Below are positions 1 through 12,625 of a stretch of DNA of 64,000 bases, piece by piece. Under the pieces are notes generated by a model. The model was not told where the DNA came from, ran no database searches, and saw nothing but the letters and a program-made list of their open reading frames with translations. A program made the translations under genes and the position numbers. Positions within the stretch are counted from its first letter, which is position 1; every line of letters begins with the position of its first letter. Origin of the DNA: Siphonodentalium dalli (lineage: Eukaryota; Mollusca; Scaphopoda; Gadilida; Siphonodentaliidae); NCBI GenBank assembly GCA_032622095.1, contig CP136069.1, positions 101,708,278 through 101,772,277 on the forward strand, written 5' to 3'.

Positions 1-862
1 AAAATGAACAGAAGGTTGCAATTAAGTGAGGCATACCATTACCTATGAATATTCCAACTCACTGGAACCAAAATTTTTACTTTGGCTCAAAATGGCTGCC
101 AAAATGGCCGCCAAAATATGGAAAATGGTAAATATTGCTGTAGGGTGTCCTGCAATCGCTTACAAGTTGTGAATGATGTACAAAATTGGCTATTATGCCT
201 TCTATACATTGAATACTAACATGTCTGCTGCACCATGGTTAATTGTTACTGTTGTCACCACTGACATCACCAAAAATATTGGACTTTTCTCTCAAAAACT
301 TGACATAAATATCGGCAAAAATTTACTTTTCAGGTTTGGACCATTTTTTCTAGTAATATGTAACTATCTTTGGATTGAAAGGTGTTTATTGTATTGGTTT
401 ATCTTAAATGTGTCACACCACTGTGTTTATAGACCAAATTGCTCAAGATGGCTTCCAAAATGGCAACCAAATTGGTAAAAGTTATTTTTTTTACATATAT
501 CATTATAACATTATATATAACATTATTCTCTGCGTTATCCAAAAATGTAGCAAATTGTGACTCACTTGGTTATTATACGTGTTAGGTAATTAACTGACAA
601 CTAAATGTTCTATCATGGTTGTCCTAGTTCCGTATGGGGCATGACAAATTCATTTTAAAGTATGGAAATTTGCGGAGAACCTCTTTTGTGAGTCTGACCA
701 TATTATTGAAAGAAAATGGGCAGAACTTTGAGACGGAACTGAGATGAACCATAATATGTGGCTCTTCTGGTCCATTATGATAAACCAATATCAACTGGAT
801 ACAGGATGGATGCCAAGATGGTAGCCAGGGAGTTACTCTATGATCATAGGCGAGGTGAATAG
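1..862. other. Intergenic/intronic sequence with degenerate module repeats
   Basis: No gene recognised. The stretch carries short phrases such as CAAAATGGCTGCC and CCAAGATGG, which recur in the F1 module families elsewhere in the window. The last roughly 25 bases (838-862) match the minisatellite that continues after 3783, so the hAT-like element at 863-3783 split that minisatellite. Confidence 0.5.
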
Positions 863-3783
863 TAGGGCCCTGCGAACCGTTCGAGGTTCGGTTCGGTTCG
901 AAACCGCTGTGATGATTCGGTCCGGTTCGAAACCTTAGACGGGATTCGTTTATATCGAACCTTTTCTTTAGTCCCGCAAAATGGGCAAATTTTGCGTACT
1001 GGGAATTGTTTATTGATTATATACCGTCTATTAATTGGTTTACATACAACTGTGTGATACTATGATTTTATGTTTACATTGGACATAATTACTTTGATCA
1101 TTACTCGGGCGGGGTAACTGGGTGATATTTCATTGAACGGGTCTTTTGGCATAACTTTATTCCGCTCCTGCTAAACGGTCCAGTCGGACATGTCAAATTC
1201 GTGATAATTAATTAGTCAAACTATAACATTTCTATCTCAGTCAAAGTTCTACCTCGTCAAAGTTTGTTTTATTCTCCATATAACTTTACTAATAGACATA
1301 ATTATACCTAACAAACGAGACAATAAGTTATGATTATTGATGAATACAGATCGAACAAGCTTTTTTGAATTCCGTAAACTGGCTGAAAGTGAATAGGTAT
1401 TTCCGGCAGCCTTCTGTGTCAACAATTGGAGTCAACCAATCACAGTGAGGAGAAGGTGTGGCCATTGTTTATGAGCATAAATGATTGACATGATTATGTA
1501 ACCCGATGTGCTTTGTCTTGTGACACTTAATTGCTACAACGCGACGTCGGCACGCTTTGATCTTTGTCATGTGTTGTCGCAGTTACAGATTGACGAGTCT
1601 GTTAATAGTTACCGAGTTATGCCACGTGGCGCGTTCATGCTGTCAGTGTGTTAGGAGTTCAATGCGTCGTTTATCGCGTTGTTTACATTGTACAGTACTC
1701 TCCCCTGCCTAATAATAGTGATGGCCAAATAATAGTGATGGTGCACATTTTCGGGTGTTATTAATAATAGTGATGGCGCACAATGATGGCATTTTACCAT
1801 ATTTCTACTATAAATGAAGCAGAATGTAGGCCTTAATTAATTTGGCATTGTTGGGCAAGTTCCCATGCATGCAAGTTGTTCTCATTGGCTCCTTTAATAA
1901 TGACAGTAAGTAATTTGGTAACAGTACCAGTCTGAGTAAGGTAAAGTACTGTGGTGATTGTAGCCAGGTTGGGTGGAAGCAGGCACGGCTTTCTCAAAAT
2001 CACAGCGAGGCTGCCAAGGAGGCCTCGCTAAATAATTTGCGAGGCTGCCTCACCTTTTTTGGGGCTGATTTTTTATAAACTCTAAAGATAGCCTTAAATT
2101 GGCTATTTTGACTAATTTGCTTTACTTCAATACCTTAGTGCTTATTTTGCAGGTTCTGATATTATAAGTTATGCTTAATATATTAAATATAATTCATAAA
2201 TTGATATTTTTACACTGTTTGACAATAGGTGAACTTTGATACTAATAGACTACTAACTAGACTAACTGACCCAGTGTTATTATTAGAAGCTCAACTTTAC
2301 TATAAAAATAGTTGAACAATGATCAATCCATATTATGAGTGAGTAATTAATTCAGTTAGTTAGGTATATAGAATCTCATATAAAAGACAAACACAATGAC
2401 TTGATGCATCATTCGGCATTTTGATCAGTGACAATGAGTAAAAGGTGGAACTTGCGGGAAATTAGTTGGCATATCGGTTGCATCATCCATCAATATTTCG
2501 CTCGAGATGTAAATTAGAGTTATCTTTCTTATGTCGCACATCGGCTATTTAAAATCCGACATAAAACTTAAATCCGACATAAAACGTAAGTTGTGGTTAA
2601 TAATGTGGAACTGTTGCCAAGTCATCGCATTCATAATTAAACTGTGCTTTGAATACACGGACATGTTATTGTATTGCTTTATTGCATAGATTTAAATACA
2701 TGTTCCTGTGTACACACAGAAGCTACTGCGGTGTCGTAACTTTCCATTTATAGCCAAAACCAGTCACGCATGTGTGCACACGACTCACAGCTTCTGTGTC
2801 TTCATGATAGCGCATAATTGGGTCACGATAACAGTATTGTTTGGAGAAGTCGGCCACGTCAAGTTAAATTAGTTCATCAGTTGTCACTCAGATTAGTTTC
2901 ACTGATTATTTTATAATATAAGCCTGGTGATGTGATTTTAGCATTAAGTCCCGTTTTGATAGTAGAAGTCGGTTCCGTCCCAACGATAATTAGTTGTCAC
3001 TGTGTGATTATAAGCTTTGACGAGTTGTAATTAACTGCGATAATCCGTCTGTTTATACACGGACATCATGATCTAGAGGCCTAAATCCTGTTAGGAATGA
3101 GATTCTCCCACATTCCTGTCAACTTGTCAAGTGCACTTCTATTTTTTTTAGTGAGCTGCACGTTTTTTCTAACTTTTTGACTGAAAATTCCGCGACTTTG
3201 CAAGAACTTTAAATAATCGTGATGGCGCCTAATAATCGTGATGCTGTCGTATTTTTCTTTAAATAAATAAACGTGACGTCACGTTTATTTGGCAGGAGAG
3301 AGTATATGTACTACTGGAAGCTTGACCGATGATTCAATCAGACATCTGTCTCACTTACTGTTAGAATAAGTCATAAGTTATGATTTTTCATGAGTGATGC
3401 TCAGTGAGCGGACGCGGGTATATACGGAGAATGATAATCGGATATTTGTTTTAATCGGGGTTATGTAATATAATGAATGGACATAAACGGAACATAAAAT
3501 CAACGTTTTATCGGATTGTCATTCATCTCCAATATAAAATAATTCTTCAACATGTAATTATCTTATATCGTATACGATAAATTTGTATATAACACGTTGA
3601 TTGTACTATTATAATGATCCACATACGTTCTAACTGGCTACTAGTATTATGAGTACGTCGCTTGGACTCTCTTCAATGACACGGTCGGTAATTGGGTTCG
3701 AGATTCGGTTCGATTCGAAACCAAGACGATGATTCGGTTTCAAGGTTCGGTTCGACCTAAATTATAAGGTTCGCAGGGCCCTA
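863..3783. mobile_element. hAT-like non-autonomous DNA transposon, copy A1
   Basis: Terminal inverted repeats TAGGGCCCTGCGAACC and GGTTCGCAGGGCCCTA bound the element. A perfect 8-bp target duplication GTGAATAG flanks it (855-862 and 3784-3791). hAT elements make 8-bp duplications and often start YAG. Both ends carry arrays of GGTTCGGTTCG-type units inside the TIR. No transposase reading frame was recognised, so it is probably mobilised in trans. Its terminus matches that of the element at 44469-45508. A second element appears nested inside at about 1697-3304. Confidence 0.88.
1697..3304. mobile_element. Putative element nested in hAT copy A1
   Basis: The ends are inverted copies of each other: ACTCTCCCCTGCC near 1697 and GGCAGGAGAGAGT near 3303. 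Just inside are repeats of AATAATAGTGATGG (three on the left) and AATAATCGTGATG (two on the right) in the same orientation at both ends. The right end also holds a palindrome around ACGTGACGTCACGT. No clear target duplication was found and there is no coding sequence. Superfamily unknown; it could instead be internal structure of the hAT element. Confidence 0.45.
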
Positions 3784-5235
3784 GTGAATAGGTATACATG
3801 GAGTTAGTGTATGTCATGAATGATGTGAATATGTATACAATGAGTGACTATATGGTTACGAGTGTGTTGTCCATAGTGAGATTTATAGGTATACAGGGAG
3901 AGGTCATGGTCAGGTGTGGGGTGTATTGGTGTGCATGGAGTCACTGTATGGTGTATGGTTGTGTGTATCCCGTACGGGTGCACCTGGTGTGCCTGTATGG
4001 ACATTGATGTGGTGTATGTATATAGCTACATGGTCATCTATATACCCACACGATAATGTCCACCCAGCTTACTCCAGGTATGCATATACACTTCAATCAT
4101 GACAGTACAGTCATTCCACGTATACCACACACATTACCCGTAACCATAAAATCACTCACTATTTAGCCACACACCCCATCCATGATCATACAGAAAACAC
4201 ATGTACATCCCACCCATGACCTTACAGTCCCTCCATATATATACATAATCAATACATAGATGACCATCTAGCTATATCCATACACCACATCAATGTCCAT
4301 ACAGGCATTTGTGTAGGGATTAGCTGTATGATCATGGATGGCGTGTATGATTATACAGTGCGTTGCTGAATTGTCATGTGTGAGGTGTATATGCAAGTAT
4401 GGATGGTACGAGTGGTCGTGTGTGCAGGTTTTTGTATATCTGGAAGGACTGAATGACCAGTGGTGAGGTGCATATGTATACCTGGAGTGACTCTATGGTC
4501 TAGGGCGAGCTTCATATGTATACAGGTAGTGACTGCATGGTCAATGGTGAGATGAGTAGACCTGTATACAAGGAGTGACTGTATGATCATCAATGTAATG
4601 AATATCTATGCAGGAAGTGACTAAATGGTCATGTGTCAGGTGTGTGAGTATACCTGGTGTTCCTGCTTGTATGGCGGTATGGTCATGTGTAGGTTATGCG
4701 GGTATACAATCGTGTTGCTATATGGTCATGGGCGAGGTGCATGTGTATATAGCGAGTGGCTATATGGCCATGTATGATGTGCATATGCTCACATGGAGTG
4801 ACTATACTGACATGGCTGGGGTGTATTAGTATATCGTTCGTGGCTATTCGGCTATGGTGTGACAAATAAGGATACAGTGAGTGACATGGCCAATGGTGAG
4901 GTGAATATGTATACCATACACATTACCCCTAACCATAAAATCACTCACTATTTATCCACACACCCCATTCGTGAGCATACAGAAACACATGTACATCCCA
5001 CCCATGACCTTACAGTCACTCCATATATACATAATCAATACATAGATGACCATGTAGCTATATCCATACACCACATCAATGTCCATACAGGCACACCGGG
5101 TGCACCCGTACGGGATACACACAACCATACACCATACAGTCACTCCATGCATACCTATTCACCCCACACCTGACCATGACCTCTACCTATACATCTCACT
5201 ATGGACAACACACTCATAACCATATGGGTCATTCC
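3784..5235. repeat. Minisatellite block folded into inverted repeats
   Basis: Degenerate units of about 40 bp (GGAGTGACTATATGGTCATG followed by GTGAGGTG and TATGTATAC) run on the plus strand, flip to the reverse complement near 4060, return near 4290 and flip again near 4900. The segment 3840-4050 is closely matched as a reverse complement by about 5030-5220, including the palindromic core CCCGTACGGG. A second segment (4203-4306) is repeated directly at 4988-5092. ORFs predicted here on both strands are by-products of the repeat. Confidence 0.85.
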
Positions 5236-5318
5236 ATGTCACGTGTGTTACATTTTGCACGAAATTTTTGTGCTATTTTCAAGCAGCATTTGGTGTGCAT
5301 TCAATATAATATAAAATG

Positions 5319-7656
5319 AAAGTGTCAATGACACTGTAGCTCAACTTAGGTAGGGGAATAATTTAATGGTCGACAGTAAATGGAGGAATAGGAAAAGTGC
5401 TAATTGAAATGTCTAAGTAAGACTAGATGTTCATGTCAATATCAACATTCATAACAGGTTTCATAATGATCGGATCAGGGATGTGGTGATTATGGTGAGA
5501 CAAAGGATTTATTGATGCAAAGAGTAAATTCTAAAATGGCCACCGGCAGCCATGTTTTTTTTCCGAATTACCCCAAAATGACTTGTTCCCATCTACAGCC
5601 TTTACAAATCTCATAATGATCTGATCAAAGGTATGACCTGTAGCCTGTGCCAATGGATTTAGTCATGCAAAGAGTAAAATCCAAGATGGCTGCTGGCGGC
5701 CATGTTTTTCGGCTGAACGACCCCAAAATAACTCTTTTCCCATCTACATGTCATTGTTAACATACATGACAAATTTCTTGAAGTTCCGACCAAAGCTACG
5801 ACCTGTAGCCCGCACCAAAGGATTTATTCATGCAAAGAGTAAAATCCAATATGGCTGCTGGCGGACATGTTTTTTAGCCAAACGACCCCAAAATGACTCG
5901 TTCCCATCTACATGTTAATATTAACATCCATGATAAATATCATGATGATCAGACAAACAGTACGACCTGTAGCCCGTGCCAATGGATTGAATTTTGAAAT
6001 CCAAGATGGCTGCCAGCGGCCATGTTTTTTGGCCGTATGACCCCAAAATGACTCGTTCCCATATACATGTCAATATCAATATTCATGACAAATTTCATAA
6101 AGGTCAGACCAAAGGTACGACCTGTAACCCGCGCCAAAGGATTTAGTCATTGAAAGAGTAAAATCCAAGATGGCTGCCAGCGGCCATGTTTTTTGGCCGA
6201 ACGACCCCAAAATCAATCGTTCCCATCTACATGTCATTGTTAACATCCATGACAAATTTCATGAAGTTCTGACCAAAGCTACAACCTGTAGCCCGCGCCA
6301 ATGAATTTAGTCATGCAAAGAGTAAAATCCAAGATGGCTGCTGGCGGCCATGTTTTTTGGATGAACGACCCCAAAATCACTCGTTCCCATCTACATGTCA
6401 ATATTAACATCCATGACAAATTTCATGATGATCAGACGAACAGCACGACCTGTAGCCTGCGCCAATGGATTGAATTTTGAAATCCAAAATGGCCACCAGC
6501 GGCCATGTTTTTTGGCCGAATGACCCCAAAATGACTCGTTCCCATCTACATGTCAATATTCATGACAAATTTCATAAAGATCAGACCATAGGTACGACCT
6601 GTAACCCGCGCCAAGGGATTTAGTCATGCAAAGAGTAAAATCCAAGATGGCTGCTGGCGGCCATGTTGTTTGGCCGAACGACCCCAAAATCACTCGTTCC
6701 CATCTACATGTCATTGTTAACATCCATGACAAATTTCATGAAGTTCTGACCAAAGCTACAACCTGTAGCCCGCGCCAAAGGATTTAGTCATGCAAAGAGT
6801 AAAATCCAAGATGGCTGCTGGCGGCCATGTTTTTTGGCCGAACGACCCCAAAATGACTCGTTCCCATCTACATGTCAATATTAACATCCATAACAAATTT
6901 CATAATGATCAGACGAACAGTACGACCTGTAGCCCGGCGCCAATGGATTGAATTTAGAAATCCAATGGCCACCAGTGGCCATGTTTTTTGGCCGAATGAC
7001 CCCAAAATGACTCGTTTCCCATCTACATGTCAATGTCAACATTCATGACAAATTTCATAAAGATCAGACCAAAGGTACGACCTGTAGCCCGCGCCAAAGG
7101 ATTTAGTCATGCAAAGAGTAAAATCCAAGATGGCTGCTGGCGGACATGTTTTTTGGCCGAACAACCCCAAAATCACTCGTTCCCATCTACATGTCATTGT
7201 TAACATCCATGACAAATTTCATGAAGTTCTGATCAAAACTACGACCTGTAGCCTGCGCCAAATGATTTAGTCATGCAAAGAGTAAAATCCAAGATGGCTG
7301 CTGACGGCCATGTTTTTTGGCCGAACGACCCCAAAATGACTCGTTCCCATCTACATGTCAATATTAACATCCATGACAAATTTCATAATGATCAAACGAA
7401 CAGTACGACCTGTAGCCCGCGCCAATGGATTGAATTTTGAAATCCAAGATGGCCACCAGCGGCCATGTTTTTTGGCCGAATGACCCCAAAATGACTCGTT
7501 CCCATCTACATGTCAATGTCAACATTCATGCAAAATTTCATAAAGATCAGACCAAAGGTACGACCTGTAGCCCGCCCGCGCCAAAGGAAATTGTTGACGG
7601 ACACACGGACGCCAAGCCATGGCAATAGCTCAAACTTACAAAAGTAAGTTGAGCTA
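5319..7656 (+). mobile_element. F1 element: tandem-module, hairpin-ended non-autonomous TE
   Basis: The 5' end is a small hairpin (AGTGTCAATGACACT) followed by TAGCTCAACTTA (5337-5348). The 3' end is TAAGTTGAGCTA (7645-7656), its exact reverse complement, which also closes a terminal hairpin with TAGCTCAAACTTAC at 7626-7639. The body is about 13 tandem modules of roughly 150-165 bp, each with the phrases CCAAGATGGC, GGCCATGTTTTTTGG, CGACCCCAAAATGACTCG and GTACGACCTGTAGCCCG. Two module subtypes alternate (GATTTAGTCATGCAAAGAG and GGATTGAATTTTGAAAT). A GACGGACACACGGACG spacer precedes the hairpin. This layout resembles bivalve pearl/Helentron-associated elements; the family assignment is inference. 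Confidence 0.8.
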
Positions 7657-8414
7657 ATAATTGCATATTTAATTGCTCCAATGATCAGTTAATATTAAAA
7701 ATACAAAATAACGTCATATTACTCAACCAGTTCCAAACATCATGAACTGATCTAGAAGATATTTGTGAAAAAATATCATATTTTCAACTTCCGGCAGCCA
7801 TTTTGGTGGCCATCTTGGATGGTGAGTTTCAATTTTGGCCCAAAATAGTGTCATTATCTTATGTGGGGGATATTCTGGAGCATAGACAGGAAATATATAA
7901 ACTTGGTTTTATCTCAAAAATGTTATAGAAATGAGTTTTATTCCTTTCCAAACAGGCATAGACCATTCAAATTAAATTTATAAACATATCCAGTGATAGT
8001 GATGGTGATATCCAGATGTGACAAATTTTCTGAGGATGAATTCTTTGAGAATTTTAATGTTTGTGTATTTGAAATATTGTGTGCAGTTAGTAAATATCCA
8101 GAAAACAGCTTGTCTCTGATGATAAAAATCACAATGGAGGCTAAATTGATTACTCTAACTCTAGCGATAATGAACTGTCTGACCTGGATTCAGAGCATGG
8201 AAGTAAAAGAAGTAATTACTATATAGTGTAGAATGTGACCGTGATTACAAGGATATCTGGAACATAATTGAATACACAACTTGTTCATATATAAATACCT
8301 ATTTGTTGAGTTTATATACGTTTCCCCAGTTGATAAGGAATACCTTCATTGATAATGCTACATTGGCAAATTGTTTTATACACCAAACCTGTGAAGGTAT
8401 GTATATGTATTTAT
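7657..8414. other. Unassigned sequence
   Basis: AT-rich, no gene recognised. A fragment with CAGCCATTTTGGTGGCCATC (7796-7815) resembles the module phrases of the neighbouring elements. Short ORFs on both strands around 7940-8226 overlap each other and match nothing I know. Confidence 0.4.
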
Positions 8415-9329
8415 AACAAGAGGTGGGCAATCGAGTGCTAGCATACCCCCACCGTGGCACATTCAACCCGCATTATCCGTAAACCCAACATAAAATATTT
8501 TTAACTTTAAAGAAAAATTTGGATTAATAATTTTGATATTGGTTCAATTTCCAACTAGAGGTGTGACTGTCCCAATGGGACCACGGATACCCCCCTGTTT
8601 TTAAAATACTAAGATGTTTCACATGTCACTAAACATTTAGTTAAAATAATAAAATAACAGTTCCCATTGCAGGTGTACAACCATAACCCTACTCTTAAAC
8701 CTATTGATAAAAAAATGTAGGAATAAAAGCTTGGACAAAATTATGTATGTTGCGAAAAAAATTCTAAGTTGAAAAAGGGGAATAACTCCACACAAAAAAT
8801 GTCGGACAGACGTCATAATCGCAGGTGCACAGGTTCCCATGGTACTAAATATCAGTGCCAAGATTAAAAAACATTGACCGAAAAATGTAGGAATAAAAGC
8901 TCGGACAAAATTATGCATGTTGCAAAAAAAGTTTCTAAGTCGAAAAAGGGGGATAACTCCACCAAAAAATGTCGGACAGACGTCATAATCGCAGGTGCAC
9001 AAGTTCCCATGGTACTAAATATCTGTGCCACGTTTTTAAAAAATTGACGGAAAAATGTAGGAATAAAAGCTCGGACAAAAGTATACATGTTGCGAAAAAT
9101 TTCTAAGTCGAAAAAGGGGGATAACTCCACCAAAAAAAGTCTGACACACGTCATAATCGCAGTTGCACAGGTTCCCATGGTGGTTGATGTCTGTGCCAAG
9201 TTTCACGGAAATTGATCAAAAAACGACTGAGAAAAACTCCGGACAAATTTGTGTCCACGGACGGACGACGGACGGACGGACAAGCTGACTCCAGTATACC
9301 CCCCCTAACTTCGTTGCGGGGGGTATAAT
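8415..9329 (+). mobile_element. F3 element with 170-bp tandem modules and 3' hairpin
   Basis: It begins AACAAGAGGTGGGCAATCG and has GCATACCCCC close to the 5' end, matched in inverse by GGGGGGTATAATT at the 3' end. The 3' hairpin is ATACCCCCCCTAAC / GTTGCGGGGGGTAT. The phrase GGAATAAAAGC recurs at exactly 170-base intervals (8721, 8891, 9061), so the body is about 3.5 modules. A GACGGACGACGGACGGACGG spacer precedes the hairpin. Minus-strand ORFs of 61-121 codons here only reflect the repeat lacking stops. Confidence 0.75.
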
Positions 9330-9963
9330 TAAACAATCCAAACTTGAGTTATCATCCGGAAACCAAAGAAAAAAAAGAAAATTGAATTTTCTAAGTCGAA
9401 AAGCCCATAACTCAGAAAAAAATCATCGGATCAAACTCAAATTCGAACTTGACCTGTATTTTGATATCATTGACTCACACACAAACTGAATTTTCAATTG
9501 AACAGTCCAAACTTTAGTTATCATCTGGAAACACCCAAAAAAAAATTAAATTAGAATTTTCTAAGTCGAAAAAAGTCCATTACTCTAGAAAAAATCATCG
9601 GATCAAACTCAAATTCGAACTCAACCTGTATCTTGATATGACTGATCTACAAAAAAACGGTATTTTCAATTAAAGGATCCAAACTTGAGATATCATCCGG
9701 AAACCGAAAAAGTGAGAATTTTTTCAAGTCGAAAATGAGGCGTAACTTTTAAAAAAAAAGACGGACCAAACCGCAATTAGCATCATGCGGTCCTAAGGAG
9801 ATTGCATACAAAAAATTATTGAAATTGGTTCATAGTTGTTCGAAGTTATGAGGTCGGACGGACGGACTGACAGACGGACACACGGAGGGAGAAAGCGTGA
9901 CGGACAGAAGCAGTCAATCCAGTATACCCCCCATTTTCTTCGAAAGTGGGGGTATAATTATAG
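9330..9963 (+). mobile_element. Second hairpin-ended module element, 3' part
   Basis: Two to three diverged modules contain TTTTCTAAGTCGAAAA, CATCGGATCAAACTCAAATT and TCCAAACTTGAG. A GGACGGACGGACTGACAG spacer follows, then a hairpin GTATACCCCCCATTTT / AAAGTGGGGGTATAATTA at about 9921-9960. No separate 5' head was found. The preceding F3 element may have landed at its edge. Confidence 0.6.
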
Positions 9964-10045
9964 ATGATAATTTGTCTGACCAATTGATTACATGGAGGAA
10001 TATCATCTGTGATTTTTTTATTGTTGATATCCAACCAATCTTGAA

Positions 10046-11007
10046 AACAAGAGGTGGCATCAGAGATGATGTGTCTCATTTTCGGTGGCTTACCGCCGGT
10101 GGCTACCGCCAATTGGTGTGCATCAGTATCGGTAGACTAATTAATAGGTAAAATCGGTTAATATTTGTTCAAGTTATCGCGCTAACGGCCTCAAAATCGC
10201 GAAGAATTCACAAATGACTAATTAAGGGCCATAACTCTATCAAATTTTATCGGGCCAGGCTGGTTTTCGAACTCGTCCGAAATATTCTTGGCAAGTATGT
10301 CTATTCCAAATTTTAAACAAATCGGAGTCCGTTTGTTGAAGTTATCGCGCTAACGAGCTAAAAATTCATGAAAAATGACTAATTAAGGGCCATAACTCTA
10401 TCAAATTTTAATGGGCCAGGCTGGTTTTCGAACTCGTCCAGGATATTATTGGAAGACACTTATATACCAAATTTTAGTTGAATCGGATGACGTTTGTTGA
10501 AGTTATCGCGCTAACGAGCTCAAAATTCGTACAAAATGACTACTTAAGGACCATAACTCTATCAAATTTTATCGGACCGGGCCGGTTTTCTAACTCGTCC
10601 GAGGTATTCTTGGGAGACACCTATATATCAAAATTTCAATCAAATAGGATGATGTTTGTTAAATTATCGCGCTAACGAGCTGAAATTTTTTGAAAAAATG
10701 ACTAATTAAGGGCCATAACTCGATCAAATTTTATCTGACCTGGCCGGTTTTCGAACTCGACCGAGATATTCTTGGGAGACACCTATATACCAAATTTCAA
10801 TCAAATCGGATAACGTTTGTTGAAGTTAACGCGCTAACGAGCTGAAAATTCGTGAAAAATGGCAATAAATGAACCCGATTTTTTGTCTGCAGCTTACGGG
10901 CATGGATATGTACTCACACACCAAATTTTGTTTTAATCCGTCCGCCGCCCGCCCGCCCACCGTCCCTCATCAAACTATAAGTCGAGTTTTGGAAAAAAAC
11001 TTGACTA
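10046..11007 (+). mobile_element. Tandem-module element with five 161-168-bp units
   Basis: The head AACAAGAGGTGGC (10046) is the same type as in F3 and F4. The phrase TATCGCGCTAACG recurs at 10175, 10343, 10504, 10665 and (as TAACGCGCTAACG) about 10827. Each module carries GACTAATTAAGGGCCATAAC and GGTTTTCGAACTCGTCC. After the last unit comes a GTCCGCCGCCCGCCCGCCC spacer and a terminal hairpin AAGTCGAGTTTT / AAAACTTGACT ending near 11007. No coding sequence. Confidence 0.72.
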
Positions 11008-11590
11008 AAAATGTGTGGTATAATATATATATATATATACACCAAGGACTTTTGTCACATGTGTCCATCTTACCTGCAATAACAACATTGTCCAATGTAT
11101 TTGCCAAGCACATGTACATGCATAATATAAAAGGTTATTGTAAGTCCCTAACTAAACTGAAAATGCAATAAAACATTTGAAATTGTATGGCTTTTCAAAC
11201 AGACTCAGCCAATATTTGTGAACTTTGAAATGCACACATGTATATTTTACCTGTTGTCATGGCACAGTAAATCACAGGTAAATGGACTATAGGTTCCAGG
11301 AGGTTTAGTAGAACATCAACGTAAAACTATATTAGAGATGTAGTATTCATATTGCACCACCAATAACAGAAAACAAGATGTAAAAAGCGATTTTACTTAA
11401 CGAGACGAATTGACAGTCACACAAACATACTCATTTGATACTTCAATATCTCCCGAAGCGGAATACATAGATTGCCATAGGTATCAATTACTATTATAGT
11501 GTATAGTACACATAACATGCACATACTATTTTCTAAAATATTATTGCCAGATATTCAGGGTTGTGGGATATATGTAACTATGATATTCAG
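11008..11590. other. Unassigned sequence
   Basis: AT-rich sequence with a (TA)n run near 11020-11038. No gene, repeat unit or RNA recognised. If the host gene's next exon lies close to 12242 it would be expected to be Ser- or Lys-rich on the minus strand; nothing of that kind is visible here. Confidence 0.4.
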
Positions 11591-11599
11591 TGATGAAAG

Positions 11600-12012
11600 A
11601 GTTAAATAAAAAAAAAAAAAAATTTTGTTTTGAGTTTTGTCCCTGGTTCCACCCACATTTGACCCAGTGCCCACATTTGAACCCCAGTCACCCAAGGACT
11701 CTTCAGACAAAATATGAACCCATTCGACCCGATGGTACAAGAGAAGAAGTCATTTTAAGAAATACTATGGAGGTAAAGAGTTATGGCCCTCACTTCGCAA
11801 CTATTGGTCCAGGTGACCTCATTTGAACAAATCTGAATGTGAGTCACCTAGGGAACATCCACACCTAATATTGATCCCAATCTGTCTTATGGTTCTGGAG
11901 AAGATGTTTAAAGAATTGTTGATGGACAGTCGGATGGACGGATGGATAGATGGATGACGGACAAGGAGTGATGACTATAGCTCCATCGGAGACTTCCTCT
12001 CAGGTGAGCTAA
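11600..12012 (+). mobile_element. F2 element, 3' portion with terminal repeat
   Basis: After an A-rich run come F2 modules (GTCCCTGG, TTTGACCCAGTG, CACCCAAGGA, ACTATGGAGG), a GGACGGATGGATAGATGG spacer and the end CTCCATCGGAGACTTCCTCT followed by CAGGTGAGCTAA. The same end occurs at 14960-14997 and 56910-56943. GGTGAGCT is the reverse complement of the AGCTCACC near the F2 heads (43386). Confidence 0.7.
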
Positions 12013-12241
12013 AAAAGGGGTATAACTACAAGAAAGTTCAACCTTGTACTGTTATTTGGAACTCAAAAGGGTACATTCAAGCATCAACTGATTGACACAA
12101 TAACACTTAAATATCCAATCAAACATGGTAGATATATGTAAAGGAAATCGAAGAGTTCCTTAGTAGTCAATGTGTTGCTGAAATATTTAAGAGTGAATTG
12201 AGAGAGATGAGCTTCCTAACTGCCTGATATATAGTCTTTAC

Positions 12242-12373
12242 CTTTCCTGTTTGCCTTCTTGGCTGACCCTGATGTGTTATTTAGTTGACCTTGCACTTGT
12301 TGTAACCTTTGTTCTAACTCTTCTTTCTTCTCTTGGTTGAGCTCTTGCTTCGTTTTCCCTTGTTTAATTTTTG
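12242..12373 (-). CDS. BET bromodomain protein, post-ET exon
   Basis: Minus-strand exon of 132 bp bounded by an acceptor TTTTGTAG and a donor GTAAAG. Read with the one base carried over from the preceding exon, it encodes KIKQGKTKQELNQEKKEEL, then EQRLQQVQGQLNNTSGSAKK and ANRK. In BRD2 and BRD3 the ET domain is followed by a similar Lys/Glu/Gln helix with a KEEL..EKK.ELE.RL..V.GQL pattern, so the match is specific. The exon ends in phase 1; the next exon was not recognised. It is predicted to form a short coiled coil in a nuclear chromatin-reader protein. Confident in identity; the exact acceptor is supported only by frame and consensus. Confidence 0.88.
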
Positions 12374-12479
12374 CTACAAAATATAAATTGAACATAAAAA
12401 TTCCAATTCTGACAGTTTTGAAACATTTAATTATGAAAATTATGCAAATGAGAACCCTATTTTAAAGCATCTGATATTT

Positions 12480-12600
12480 CATGCATACAATATTATTCAA
12501 TGACCCCTCAACCCGAAAGATCAATATGAAGTTTGGTGATGAACGGATGAGGGATATATGGTCTGTAGGGTGTGCCAAAGGATTTAGTCGTTCCAGGCCT
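12480..12600 (+). repeat. Single degenerate F1 module
   Basis: One relic carries AGTTTGGTGATGA, GATGAGGGATAT, GTGTGCCAAAGGATTTAG, the F1 phrases seen at 15640-16260. It stops abruptly at GTCGTTCC, followed by unrelated sequence holding a hairpin. Confidence 0.6.
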
Positions 12601-12625
12601 TTAAAAATTGAACAACAGACAAAAA

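Noticed and set aside
3798-5173. Multiple ORFs on both strands
   Set aside because: They come from the minisatellite, which lacks stops in several frames; His/Tyr/Thr-rich peptides mirror the repeat.
5500-7620. Regular repeats resembling a CRISPR array
   Set aside because: Units are about 150-165 bp, contiguous, and vary throughout; there are no short identical repeats with unique spacers, and the setting is eukaryotic.
8637-9336. Three minus-strand ORFs of 61-121 codons
   Set aside because: They translate the 170-bp modules of the F3 element and end at its hairpin; no protein family features.
1-12241. Search for 3' exons of the BET gene
   Set aside because: No Ser/Asp-rich minus-strand exon with splice sites was recognised; the repeats occupying most of this stretch explain the open frames present.
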